This document shows, one piece after another, positions 53,526 to 63,947 of a stretch of DNA of 64,000 nucleotides (within the stretch, counting starts at the first letter, position 1; each line of letters begins with the position of its first letter). Origin of the DNA: an uncultured Lachnospiraceae bacterium (lineage in GTDB: Bacteria > Bacillota > Clostridia > Lachnospirales > Lachnospiraceae); contig CAMEJJ010000011.1 of the NCBI GenBank assembly GCA_945919795.1, positions 33,530 to 97,529 of the forward strand, in the 5' to 3' direction. The position numbers and the translations under genes are program-made. A model generated the notes under the pieces. It saw only the letters and a program-made list of their open reading frames with translations, did not search any database and was not told the origin of the DNA.

Positions 53526-56500
53526 TCAATTCTCATCAGCTTTTTGCTTTTTCTTTTTCCGGTTGTTTCGGATAAATAATCCTCCGCCGGCTAAAATCAA
53601 AACAAAGGCTGAAACAATCGCAATATTTCGAATCACAGTCAGATTTGATTCTTTGCTTTGATCAATCGGAGCAATAATTGCATATACTCCTGTTTTCTGA
53701 ATATTGGCATATGCAACACCGTTTGATCTTCTTGTTTCATAAATCTGAATCGTTCCGTCATCCTGCAGCTGAACCACTTTGATAATTGCATTTTCATATT
53801 CCGAAGGGATTGTCAGTCCAAGCTCAACTTCCCCTTCCGGTTCAATTTCCATGCCATCAACAACAAGTGATACATCATAGCTTTGAACAATGTTATAGGA
53901 TTCATCAACCAGCTGTTTCACCAGATTAACCGAGGTCTGTGAACTTTGCACAATGGAAAGAACCAGTTGTGCATTATCTGCAACCACGCCACTGTCAGCC
54001 GATAAAACTGCGCCATAATTGATATTTCTGATCACAAAATCGGAATGCGACGGTCCCGAATCGGCACCTGCAAATGTACGACGGCTTACCAGTCGTCCGG
54101 AAGTATCCTGAACATAATTTGTATTCTTTTCTTCTTCCACAACTACTTCCACCGGTTCCCGTACTGTAAATCTTGCAGTCACGATATCGGATGCCTGCAT
54201 ATTTTCTTTTGTCGCAATCAATTTAATCGTCATTGCTTTATTCACAACAATGGGACCAGTATATAAGATAAGATTGTTTTTATCTTTTAAATCCGGATCG
54301 GTTCCGTTTGTTGTATAGTACATAGTTACATTTTTAGTCTTACAACTGAAGATTACTTCCGAACCGATTTCCAATTCACCGTTTTCTTCAGAAACAGTCG
54401 GTGTCTCTACCTTATCTGCGAATGTGTAACTAAAAGATGCCGCCTCACTGGTATCCTTTTCTTCGGACATGGCAACCGCACGAATGGTAACATCTTTCGT
54501 CACTTCGATTGGCGATGTATATAGAACACTCGATTCCGTGGGATCTGATCCATCAGTTGTATAAAAAATCTTTCCATCCTCTGCGGTTAAAACAACCTGA
54601 CTTTCCGTTGTAAATACGGCACCATCGGGGACACTGCTCTGAGGAGCTTTTAGTTTTTCCATGATGGTATAGCTAAATGTTCCCGTCGCCGTTGTACGGG
54701 TAGAACCGCTTGCGACCGCAATGGCTTTTAATACCACTTTCTCTCCCGGTTCTCCGGAAATGGTTACCTTACTTCCCTGATTGCTTGCAACCGTGGGATT
54801 GGAACCATCTGTTGTATAATAAATCGTTGCGTCTGTTACATCCGTATTTAACGTAACCACATCACCGTTTTTTACGGTACTTCCATCTTCAATATCCGCA
54901 TAAATACCACCGGAATAATTACTAATCGTATAAACAAACATGGCCAATGGACTATCACTGTAGTCTTCCTTGGACGCATATGCTTTTACCGTAATCATCG
55001 TACCGATATCACCATTTAACGGAACGATGTTACCAATCGCAACCATATTATTTTCCGGATCCAATGGGCTCGATCCGTCCGTTGTATAATGAATTGTCGT
55101 ACCTTCTGCCGCTGACAATGTAAGTGTCGTTCCGGGCGGAACAACCGAACCACTGGCAATCGAAGCAGTTGGTGCAGCCAACGTTGACATCAGACCATAT
55201 CGGAAAGTGGCTATCGAACTGTACATATCCTGATAATATGCCACGGCTTTAATAATCGTATTGGATTTTATGATAATCGGATTATCATCCGAATACAGCA
55301 TATCGGAAGTCGTAGGGTCCTTTGGTTCCTCACCATTTGTACTGATTGTATAATAAATACTCGCACCTTCCGTAGAACACTTCAAATTCACCACTGTATT
55401 GTTTGCAACATTTCCCTCTACCGGATTTGCATAAGGCGCATTAATGGCACTCGGATAAGTATAAGAGAAGTTCGCTATCGGTCCATAAGACCATTTACCG
55501 TTTGTTGCAAAAGCACGGATGGTAAACATATTTCCGGTTGGTGCAGGAACCATAATTCCGGATGCAGAAGAATACTGCAAAGTTGTTCCCTGTGGTTCTC
55601 CATCCGTATTGACGGAAGGCTCCGAACCGTCCGTCGTATAATAAATCGTATATTTCGTCTGGTCTTCAGCACAGGTTATTTCACCTGTACTCGCATCTAT
55701 AGTATATTTCCCAACATAGAGTTTTATGATATCGCCCTTTTTTACTTCCGCCATGGCAGAATCCGTAGATGTCGGATATGCCGAAATAGCAGGCAGAGTC
55801 TCTTCGGTATTTACCTTAAATAAATAAGTCTGGGAACGCTCTACTCGTACTACATTCTGATTTTCATCAACCGCCACACCGGTAACTCGCATCGTAAAGC
55901 TTTCACCAAAATTTGCAATATCCGGTGTCACTGTAATGGAATTTCCCGCTAAGGATAAAAGTTTTGTCGCATCATTTGCAGCTTCCATAACTTTTGTGGA
56001 AGAATTAAACCGATATTGCGGAATACTGCCGTCAAGTGTGTAAAAATATCGCGCATCCTGAACTAATGTACTACTTGCGGGAGCTACCCGGAAGCTGGCC
56101 GCCATATCCACGCTCTGCTCCACATTTTCTTTAACAGCCGCATCTGCATAGGAAACACTTACTTTTCCGACATATTGTCGGGGCAGATATCCAAAGGACA
56201 GTGTATCAATACTACGTGCCACATAATCTGTATCAGCATAAAGCACAGGCATCACATTTATTCGAAAAGAACCTTGCTTCCGAATGCTTTCCGGTACAGT
56301 AATTACATCATTTATAGCAGATGCACTGCAATCCCAAATCTTAACCTTGGAATTATAAGAATACCATTTTTTGGAATCATCACTCTGCTTATACCCGATA
56401 TAATTGCGATCCGTTCCGGTTACTACCGTAAACTTACCGGCATACGCTTTCCCGGTTGCAGCATTCAGACTTGCAATCGTACCGGAATCCTGTACCAAAG

Positions 56501-56861
56501 TAAATCCGGGAGAAACCGATGCCTGCGTCGTATAAAAAATCAACGCATTTGATTCCGTATTGGTTCCATTGTAAACACTCAGTGTAATGGTATCTCCCAC
56601 ATCCGCTTCCGTCGTGCTCTCCGCATCACTTCCACGGCCGGGAATGATATCCTCCTCCGTTGCCGAAGTAAGACTGGTAACCTGTACCTTGGCCGCAACC
56701 TTAATATTCGCGTCTGCGGCCAGCAAAGGAAGGAATCCGCTTCCCATACTCACTAACAGTGTCATTCCAAGTACACCAATTAAAACGGCAACCGGAATGA
56801 TCCATTTACGCTTCGGAGTCACTTTATGAACTTGTTTTTTTGTTTCCTTTGAAAATCTCAT
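53526..56861 (-). CDS. surface protein with chitobiase-C-terminal-like repeats, membrane segment at each end
   Basis: A 1111-residue protein. A basic N-terminal tail and one helix (about 23-45) lead to a long outside region with six or seven CHB_HEX_C-type modules (about 350-925), each containing IYYTTDGSNPT or a close variant and a KAIA or RAVA strand. A shared C-terminal domain (VVDGMEIEPEGEVELGLTIP ... YETRRSNGVAYA) precedes a last helix (about 1070-1092) and a basic tail. No LPXTG or cleavage signal is seen. Both ends should be anchored, making a looped surface protein. Start ATG immediately follows the stop of the 2361-residue paralogue (TAAATG). Confidence 0.8.
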   Translation of the reverse strand: MRFSKETKKQVHKVTPKRKWIIPVAVLIGVLGMTLLVSMGSGFLPLLAADANIKVAAKVQVTSLTSATEEDIIPGRGSDAESTTEADVGDTITLSVYNGTNTESNALIFYTTQASVSPGFTLVQDSGTIASLNAATGKAYAGKFTVVTGTDRNYIGYKQSDDSKKWYSYNSKVKIWDCSASAINDVITVPESIRKQGSFRINVMPVLYADTDYVARSIDTLSFGYLPRQYVGKVSVSYADAAVKENVEQSVDMAASFRVAPASSTLVQDARYFYTLDGSIPQYRFNSSTKVMEAANDATKLLSLAGNSITVTPDIANFGESFTMRVTGVAVDENQNVVRVERSQTYLFKVNTEETLPAISAYPTSTDSAMAEVKKGDIIKLYVGKYTIDASTGEITCAEDQTKYTIYYTTDGSEPSVNTDGEPQGTTLQYSSASGIMVPAPTGNMFTIRAFATNGKWSYGPIANFSYTYPSAINAPYANPVEGNVANNTVVNLKCSTEGASIYYTISTNGEEPKDPTTSDMLYSDDNPIIIKSNTIIKAVAYYQDMYSSIATFRYGLMSTLAAPTASIASGSVVPPGTTLTLSAAEGTTIHYTTDGSSPLDPENNMVAIGNIVPLNGDIGTMITVKAYASKEDYSDSPLAMFVYTISNYSGGIYADIEDGSTVKNGDVVTLNTDVTDATIYYTTDGSNPTVASNQGSKVTISGEPGEKVVLKAIAVASGSTRTTATGTFSYTIMEKLKAPQSSVPDGAVFTTESQVVLTAEDGKIFYTTDGSDPTESSVLYTSPIEVTKDVTIRAVAMSEEKDTSEAASFSYTFADKVETPTVSEENGELEIGSEVIFSCKTKNVTMYYTTNGTDPDLKDKNNLILYTGPIVVNKAMTIKLIATKENMQASDIVTARFTVREPVEVVVEEEKNTNYVQDTSGRLVSRRTFAGADSGPSHSDFVIRNINYGAVLSADSGVVADNAQLVLSIVQSSQTSVNLVKQLVDESYNIVQSYDVSLVVDGMEIEPEGEVELGLTIPSEYENAIIKVVQLQDDGTIQIYETRRSNGVAYANIQKTGVYAIIAPIDQSKESNLTVIRNIAIVSAFVLILAGGGLFIRNNRKKKKQKADEN

Positions 56862-59800
56862 TTAAGACTCTCCATCCAAAAAGTTATCATTCTGTTCTTT
56901 TTGTCTTCTTCGTTCTTTTCTGCGTTTTTCCACCCGATAAATAGAAACAACAGCATAGATAATTAAAAATAAAACACTATAACCAGCTAAAATAAATACG
57001 AGATAAATCCATTGGAACGAAAACGTACTATGATCCGATAAATCCGCTCCTACCAATGCATAGCAACTGAAATGATCCGTCTTTGCATATGCCATCTGAT
57101 TGTCTCTTCTTGTTTCCAGCTTCTGAATCGTACCATCTTCACCTACATAAATCATATAGATAACGGCACTTTTTAGCTGTTTTGGTATTGGAAGACCAAT
57201 TTCTACCGTTCCGTCCGGCTGAACTTCTGTACCATCCGCCTGGATGGAAATGTCATATACGGACAATACCGCATACTCATCACCAAAAACCATTTTCACA
57301 CTGTCATTCAATGTTGCATTGCTGCTGATTTTTCCAACATCCAATGTGCTGTTCTTGGGAATAACACCATTTTTCGTTGAGACAACGGTATTATTATCAT
57401 AATCGGCTAATACAATTTCCGAAAATGCCGTGCCTGAGAAATCATATTCCTCCCTACGGTCCTCCAATTCCGAAGTATCCGTATCATGCAGCGCATTTTC
57501 CTCTTCTTCAGCAAGAAGTCTTGCTTTTTCCTCTACGGCAGGAATCTTATTTACCACATATTCCAACTCTAAAACATTACTCAGCTGCTGTCCTTCTTTG
57601 TAAGCTACCGCTTTTATTGAAACATTGCGGTTAATTGAAATTCCATCAGAAGTATAAACTAACAGTTGATCCAGATTTTTCAAAGTCGGTTTTGTTCCGT
57701 CTGTAGAATAGTATATCGTGACATCTTCATCTGTCACATCTTCATCTGTGCCATCTTCACCACCGAGAGACAAATGAACTATGGTTGCCGGCTCTAACAA
57801 ACCGGAAGGAGTATCGGATACCGGCATCATTACTTTTCCGGCTGCCTCAAAAACAAACTCAGAAATTTCCGACATTTCACCATCTTCTGTAATAACCACG
57901 GTTTTTAAAGTCATTCCCTTCGTAACCTTAATCGGTTCGGTATACAGATTGGAATTTGCCGTCGGATCATCACCGTTTGTTGTATAATAAATCTTTCCGT
58001 CTCCGGCTGTTAAGGTTACCGTTGTTGCGCTGGTCAACACACCACCTGACGGAGATGCATTTACTTTTGCAGGACGGTTCTTTAACTTATAACTAAACAA
58101 TGCATATGCCTTTGTCTCGCCTCCGGCTGATATAGCAATTGCTTTTATTGTAATTGTCGTTCCGGGTTCTCCGTCTAACTTTACACTGGTACCACTTTTA
58201 CTAGCGGCTGTCGGATTACTTCCGTCAGTCGTATAGTAGATGGTTGCGTCACTGACATCTGAAATCAGATTGACAATCGAACCTGCTCCTAATTCAGTTC
58301 CTGACGGGGTATCTGCTGTAATACCACCGGAGAACTGGCTGATTGTATAGGTAAAGGTAGCTTCATCACTATCCGTTTTTCCGTTTAAGGACGCATAGGC
58401 TTTAATCGTAACCAAATCTCCGCTATTTCCATCCAAAATAACGGAATTTCCTATCATAACCGATGTATTTTCCGGATCCTTCGGACTTGTATTATCCGTA
58501 GTATAGAATATGGTTGCTCCTTCTGCTGCGGATAATGTGACAATTGCACCACGGGTTGATACGGAACCTGATGTTAAGGATGCAGTAGGCGCTGCCAGTT
58601 TTTCCGATACAGTGTAAGCAAAAGAAACCACATTGCTGGAAATCGTATTTTTAACGGCAATCGCTTTAATCTTTGTCTCTTTTGAAATTGTAATTCCCTG
58701 TTCCTTATCATATGTCATACTGGAAATGGTCGGATCTTCCGGCTCGCTTCCATCGGTTGTCATATTATAATAAATTACGGCACCTTCTGTTGATGAGGTC
58801 AGTTTGATAACCGTTCCTCTCGTCACTTCTCCGGAAGCAATATTTGCAACCGGTTCCCCGACTTCAGACGGATACTGGAATTTTAATACACTCTGGGCGC
58901 TCATGCTCATACCCTTCTTTACCGCAACCGCATAAATCGTAAAGGATTGTGATGTAGAATCCGTCTTTTGAGGCATCACAATGCCATCGGTAGAGTTATA
59001 TAGGAAGGTAGTATCTTTAGCCTCTTCCGGTATTTCATAGCTACCATCTTCATTTTCCGTTAAAGAAACATCTCCGGTCAGACTATAATAAATGTCTGCA
59101 CCTGATGTAGCGGATAATAACAGGATTTTTTCTCCCGGTATCACAGTGGGTACGGTAGTTGCCGTGCCGGCCGGAACACTGGTTACGGATGCAGTTCTTC
59201 CGGGCTCTGTGACATCATAGCTATTAGATGCAATCGGGCTTACCAAAGTTGACTTGCTGACTGCAACAGCACAGACACTTACCCTGCTTTCTCCCGTTAC
59301 CAGAATTCCCTGTGCAGAGTCATATTTATATACACTCTTAGGAAGACCGGCTTCGTTCATGCCATAGGTTACGCTTTGCAGGTCTGCAAGCTGGCTCTTG
59401 GAAAAATCAGCACCATTCTGATCCACCATATAATATATTTCAGAATTTAACGTCAGATTTTTCAGATAAATCTTTGAAAATCTGGCAATCGAAGTATCGG
59501 AAGGCTCAAAGCTTACCGTTTCAGCCGCCTGTACGGGAGTTACGGAATAATAAAATGTAGTAGTCTTGCTGGGCATATATCCATTGTGGAAAGCAATCAC
59601 GCTTACCGTCTTCTGAATGGTATTGCCGGTATTATTTGCCATGGCAATTCCATCATCCGTATATACCGTTCCTCCGTTTATCCGAAACCACTTTCCATCA
59701 CATCCGACATATGCCGAATTTCCTTCTGTTGCTGTAACCGGTGAAGTTTTTCCTGCTGATGGATAACTGCTTTCCAATCTGCTCTTTTCATCGCCTGTTA

Positions 59801-62800
59801 CAACCATATAAGACAAGTTCGTATCATCAACCGCATATACATATGCCTGATTATCCTCTTTTACAACATATGCACTATCACCGGTACCAATATTTTTAGC
59901 TGTATGCTGTGATGTTCCGGCAGAAGGGATCAGCGAAGGAGCGTTCGTCTCCGTGGGCATTTGATAGGTATATTCATATACTTTGCCACCACACACATCA
60001 TCCCCGTAAAATTGCAGATAAACATAAAAGTTTGCATTGGAATTCACATACTGCAGGCAATCTAAGGGAATCGTACATCCCTCTAACACACCATCTGTAC
60101 CGGTAATCGTCCCAGCAGCAATAATATCACTGCTCAAAGATAGGTTATCATCTACCTTCAAGCCTTTTAATGTTGTCATGGAACTGGTCTTTATTGTACG
60201 AATCACATACCGGATTCCACTTAATTTAAAAGCCGGATTGTATCCTTTTTGCGCAGATGCATACGAATACAAAGCGTTAATATCATTAATATTTGTCGAT
60301 GTATGGATGGTTAAAACATCATCCCGCCATAAAGTACTACTACCTGCGGTAAGTTCTAAATCATCCCAATCCTTTATAATATTAATTTTATATGTAATCA
60401 GAGATGGTTTTCTATACGCTCTTGTTCTTACCACAGAAAGATAAACCGTACTGCCTTCCGAATATGAATCTAATGAAATCTTTTGATCTGCTGAAGTAAT
60501 CTCGCTGCCATTTTGAATAATTTCATTCTTTACCTCATCCGTATCGGACGGACATGAGGTGTCAATACGATAGTAATACTTAAAATTATGCGTTGCACCT
60601 GCCCCCTGTCCAGAATCATAGTCATAAGGCTTGATGGACAAAGTATATCCTTTTAGGAAATTATATGCTGTTGTAGTATCTAACTCATGAGAAACGGTAT
60701 CCAATGGTGCCGAATTCCCTGTGGCATTGGTATCATACTGATACATATCAGCCGATAATTTCGCTTGATTGACCGAAGTGCGATTTGCCTCGGTATATTT
60801 ATAGGCTGTTGTTGTACCGTTAGGAGATATTTTGATTAGTGGATAGATATATCCTTTTACTACCCAAAATCCTTCATACTCTGCCGTATCCGTATCAAAA
60901 AGAATGTATGCAGTTCTCTTGGAACTGAACCCATATCTATCAGAAAAGTGATCTGTTGCCTTTGTATAATTTTCACTGGAACCAACCTGCCGATAAAACA
61001 AATAAGTATTTTCTGTAAACGCTGTATCAGGTCTTCCGTATTTGTATATATAAGGGCAGATATAGTCATTATCCGGATCAGATGTCTTACGGACAACTGT
61101 CTCTTCTGCACCATAAAAATATGCTTCTGCTTCTGTTGTAAGCTGATAATCCTTACTAAAGTCTGTGGCTGTTACGTAATACTGGTGACCGTCAAAAAAG
61201 GTTGCCTGTATAATTTTCATCCAGGAACTCGTATATGTATTTCCATCCAAAGTAGAAACAGGCGAAATGGGAATACCGGACAATATCTTATACTCGCTTG
61301 CAGTAATATTGCTTCCAACAGCCGATCTTGATGATTCGCCACCGGTAATTGTCATATACTGATAATTCATTGCAACATTGATACCATTTAGTCGTTTTAA
61401 AGATGTCAAAGTTACATCAACGGTAGGATTGGAGCTGTCCGAATTCTTTAATTCACTGATGGTCAAATCTGAGTCGGAAATATCCGTACACAGCCAATTC
61501 GGAATCAAATAATATGAATTACCGCCATCACTTGATAAATAGCGCACACCATAATTATCTTTATATTCCATAGCTTCGGTACTACTACCGTTTTTCAAAT
61601 TATCCGAAGCAATTGTAGTGGGATTAACAACAATACCACTGCCATTTTTATAGGATGCTCCCGTAACACTTCTAAACGATGTATCGCCACCTAAGGTAAC
61701 ATTTGATCCAATCAAACTCTTGTTATCATTAACTGCCTGATTACCACCAAGAATACACTTGTTAATCGTAAGATTTGCTGAAGCCGATTCAGCGGAACCA
61801 ATTAATGTTCCTGCAACGCCATTTGAAGCTGTTCCCGTAATACCAATCTGATCAGAATCAATGATTGATTTTTCTACTGTTACATTTCCATCATTCAGCA
61901 ATCCCACAAGACCACCGACAGAAACATTTCCCTGATAACCATCAAGAACTCTTGCATTCACAGTCTGTGCCAGTTCCAGTCCGGAATACGTTGAAGAACT
62001 AGCGGTCTCGTAACCAATCAGACCTCCGACAGAGAAGTTGGGTGACACATTGATGTTAATTGCATCAGCAGAATAAGAAGAAGTTTCTGTATACACTCTT
62101 CCAGTCGTTATTGCAGGCATAGAGTCATCACCAGACGGTATGGAAGGCACCTCGGTCCTGTTATCTCCCAATGTTACCTGATACTTATTATTTTGAAGTC
62201 CTACGGTTGCAGATTGTTTATCATATGCTATAATCTCGTAGGTATCTGTTTTTTTCTCGATCAGACCGGAAAGTGTTTTTCCTGTCAAACCAAAATTTGT
62301 TGCAGAGGCACTAACTATACTGATGTTGGATAAACTAGCTCCGTTATCTTTTCCGGCAATCACACCAACATTCACATTGGTCGGTAATACCGCCCCATCT
62401 GCCGAGATATTGGAAATAGATACTTCTCCATTTGCAACATTATATGTATAGGAAACCTGTTGACCCTGCACTTTTCCAGCTTTTACTTTCGTTACGGTAC
62501 CGGTCGTTTTTTTCACAATATATTCATCATATTCATAGACCGTTGCAACCTGTTTATCCGTTCTTTTATAGTACTGTACATAGGGTATAATGGTAATAGT
62601 GAATTTTTTCCCATTGACATTGGATACTGTATATTTTTTCACACTCGAACTATCACTCTTATATCCAGTTCCAGAATTAGCACTACTATCCTCTGTAGCT
62701 TCTCCCTTAGTGCCCGTCCTGTATGTAAGATTATTTGTATTTAATTGTGAAACTGACGTCCATGAGGCTTTCAAATCTGTTAAATTATTCCACCATTTAT

Positions 62801-63947
62801 TAACAGGCGTTGTAGCAACAATAACACTGTCACTGTTGTCTTTATCACTTTCCAGAAAAGGATTATCGCTCCACAAATTAGAGCTATTATCCGGTGTAGT
62901 AACGCCACTAAGGTTTTCTCCAGCTTTTGTAATACTAGAACCAGTTCCTGCATCACTTTCTACAAGAGTAATACTTTTATCTGATAATATTTTTTCTATT
63001 TTTTCATTAGAACCCGAATCCGGCTTTTTTCCCAAAATAACAGTCAAATCATTCGCAGAAATCGTTGCGTCATTTTCAGCAGCGATGGTAACTTGATACT
63101 TTGTTATCTGGTTGGCAGTCTGATCCACAGTCTTTGTAATTTTTATCTCATTCGTAATATAATCATAGGTGGTACCATTTACTGTCGAATCAACATGTTC
63201 ATTATTATTATCAATTAATGAAACCGCATCAGAAAGAGTTCCTTCTGAGGAAGCTACCAAGTTCATGTCTTCATCTTTCTTATTATCTGTAACCCTTGAT
63301 GCCATCGTCACTTCCACATCAGTCTGAACATTCATGGTAGGAGCCTGCACACATACAATTAAATCGTGAATATTTGCACTTGCACCCAATTCACCAAACA
63401 GATAACCAATATTGGTATCTTCTTTTGTCGCCTGAATATCTACGCTAACATCTGGTATGGTAATCTGATACCCATTACCATTCAATTCCCCATTAAATGT
63501 CCCGGTTCCGTAATTCTGATATGTATAAGTATTGCGTTTCACTTCTCTATCATTTTCATCTTTTACAATGTACTCAACACTCAGATTACCGGATAAGGTA
63601 ATGTCATTAGCCAGTTTAAATTTCATGCCGGAATCATTAAAACCATCCAATCCGCCAAAATTCATAATCTCGTACAACTGATATTCATTTTTAACAAGAT
63701 AATAACTACCGTCTTGATCATAAATCTGGGCAAGCGGGTCATTTCCGCCATTGTTATATACTTTATACCCTTCGCTTACATTTAAAGCTTTTGCATAAGC
63801 TTCGTCAAAAGGACGATCAACCATAGTATAAGCAGCAGAAGAATAAATTACGGCACCTACGGAAATCATGACAACAGCTGCAACGCCACAAGCGGCAATT
63901 GCAGTATTTTTCTTGTCTCTTTTCAACCAACTGATGCAATTCTTCAA
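56862..63947 (-). CDS. giant surface protein with GLUG-like and chitobiase-C-terminal-like repeats
   Basis: A 2361-residue protein, paralogue of the one at 53526-56861. After an N-terminal helix (about 15-35) come roughly 800 residues that look like a right-handed beta-helix (NGNGYQITIP, GLUG-type GGLIGYE and GGLVGLL), a middle beta region, then CHB_HEX_C-type modules (from about 1500 to 2090; IYYTTDGSNPTAAS), the shared C-terminal domain (IQADGTEVQPDGTVEIGLPIP) and a last helix (about 2305-2330) with a very basic tail. Module order matches the shorter paralogue. The TTG start overlaps a TGA stop of a possible upstream frame; no good ribosome site is seen, so the start is uncertain. Confidence 0.75.
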   Translation of the reverse strand: MKNCISWLKRDKKNTAIAACGVAAVVMISVGAVIYSSAAYTMVDRPFDEAYAKALNVSEGYKVYNNGGNDPLAQIYDQDGSYYLVKNEYQLYEIMNFGGLDGFNDSGMKFKLANDITLSGNLSVEYIVKDENDREVKRNTYTYQNYGTGTFNGELNGNGYQITIPDVSVDIQATKEDTNIGYLFGELGASANIHDLIVCVQAPTMNVQTDVEVTMASRVTDNKKDEDMNLVASSEGTLSDAVSLIDNNNEHVDSTVNGTTYDYITNEIKITKTVDQTANQITKYQVTIAAENDATISANDLTVILGKKPDSGSNEKIEKILSDKSITLVESDAGTGSSITKAGENLSGVTTPDNSSNLWSDNPFLESDKDNSDSVIVATTPVNKWWNNLTDLKASWTSVSQLNTNNLTYRTGTKGEATEDSSANSGTGYKSDSSSVKKYTVSNVNGKKFTITIIPYVQYYKRTDKQVATVYEYDEYIVKKTTGTVTKVKAGKVQGQQVSYTYNVANGEVSISNISADGAVLPTNVNVGVIAGKDNGASLSNISIVSASATNFGLTGKTLSGLIEKKTDTYEIIAYDKQSATVGLQNNKYQVTLGDNRTEVPSIPSGDDSMPAITTGRVYTETSSYSADAININVSPNFSVGGLIGYETASSSTYSGLELAQTVNARVLDGYQGNVSVGGLVGLLNDGNVTVEKSIIDSDQIGITGTASNGVAGTLIGSAESASANLTINKCILGGNQAVNDNKSLIGSNVTLGGDTSFRSVTGASYKNGSGIVVNPTTIASDNLKNGSSTEAMEYKDNYGVRYLSSDGGNSYYLIPNWLCTDISDSDLTISELKNSDSSNPTVDVTLTSLKRLNGINVAMNYQYMTITGGESSRSAVGSNITASEYKILSGIPISPVSTLDGNTYTSSWMKIIQATFFDGHQYYVTATDFSKDYQLTTEAEAYFYGAEETVVRKTSDPDNDYICPYIYKYGRPDTAFTENTYLFYRQVGSSENYTKATDHFSDRYGFSSKRTAYILFDTDTAEYEGFWVVKGYIYPLIKISPNGTTTAYKYTEANRTSVNQAKLSADMYQYDTNATGNSAPLDTVSHELDTTTAYNFLKGYTLSIKPYDYDSGQGAGATHNFKYYYRIDTSCPSDTDEVKNEIIQNGSEITSADQKISLDSYSEGSTVYLSVVRTRAYRKPSLITYKINIIKDWDDLELTAGSSTLWRDDVLTIHTSTNINDINALYSYASAQKGYNPAFKLSGIRYVIRTIKTSSMTTLKGLKVDDNLSLSSDIIAAGTITGTDGVLEGCTIPLDCLQYVNSNANFYVYLQFYGDDVCGGKVYEYTYQMPTETNAPSLIPSAGTSQHTAKNIGTGDSAYVVKEDNQAYVYAVDDTNLSYMVVTGDEKSRLESSYPSAGKTSPVTATEGNSAYVGCDGKWFRINGGTVYTDDGIAMANNTGNTIQKTVSVIAFHNGYMPSKTTTFYYSVTPVQAAETVSFEPSDTSIARFSKIYLKNLTLNSEIYYMVDQNGADFSKSQLADLQSVTYGMNEAGLPKSVYKYDSAQGILVTGESRVSVCAVAVSKSTLVSPIASNSYDVTEPGRTASVTSVPAGTATTVPTVIPGEKILLLSATSGADIYYSLTGDVSLTENEDGSYEIPEEAKDTTFLYNSTDGIVMPQKTDSTSQSFTIYAVAVKKGMSMSAQSVLKFQYPSEVGEPVANIASGEVTRGTVIKLTSSTEGAVIYYNMTTDGSEPEDPTISSMTYDKEQGITISKETKIKAIAVKNTISSNVVSFAYTVSEKLAAPTASLTSGSVSTRGAIVTLSAAEGATIFYTTDNTSPKDPENTSVMIGNSVILDGNSGDLVTIKAYASLNGKTDSDEATFTYTISQFSGGITADTPSGTELGAGSIVNLISDVSDATIYYTTDGSNPTAASKSGTSVKLDGEPGTTITIKAIAISAGGETKAYALFSYKLKNRPAKVNASPSGGVLTSATTVTLTAGDGKIYYTTNGDDPTANSNLYTEPIKVTKGMTLKTVVITEDGEMSEISEFVFEAAGKVMMPVSDTPSGLLEPATIVHLSLGGEDGTDEDVTDEDVTIYYSTDGTKPTLKNLDQLLVYTSDGISINRNVSIKAVAYKEGQQLSNVLELEYVVNKIPAVEEKARLLAEEEENALHDTDTSELEDRREEYDFSGTAFSEIVLADYDNNTVVSTKNGVIPKNSTLDVGKISSNATLNDSVKMVFGDEYAVLSVYDISIQADGTEVQPDGTVEIGLPIPKQLKSAVIYMIYVGEDGTIQKLETRRDNQMAYAKTDHFSCYALVGADLSDHSTFSFQWIYLVFILAGYSVLFLIIYAVVSIYRVEKRRKERRRQKEQNDNFLDGES

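Noticed and set aside
53526..63947. LPXTG or other sortase anchors on the giant proteins
   Set aside because: No LPXTG-like motif precedes the C-terminal helices.
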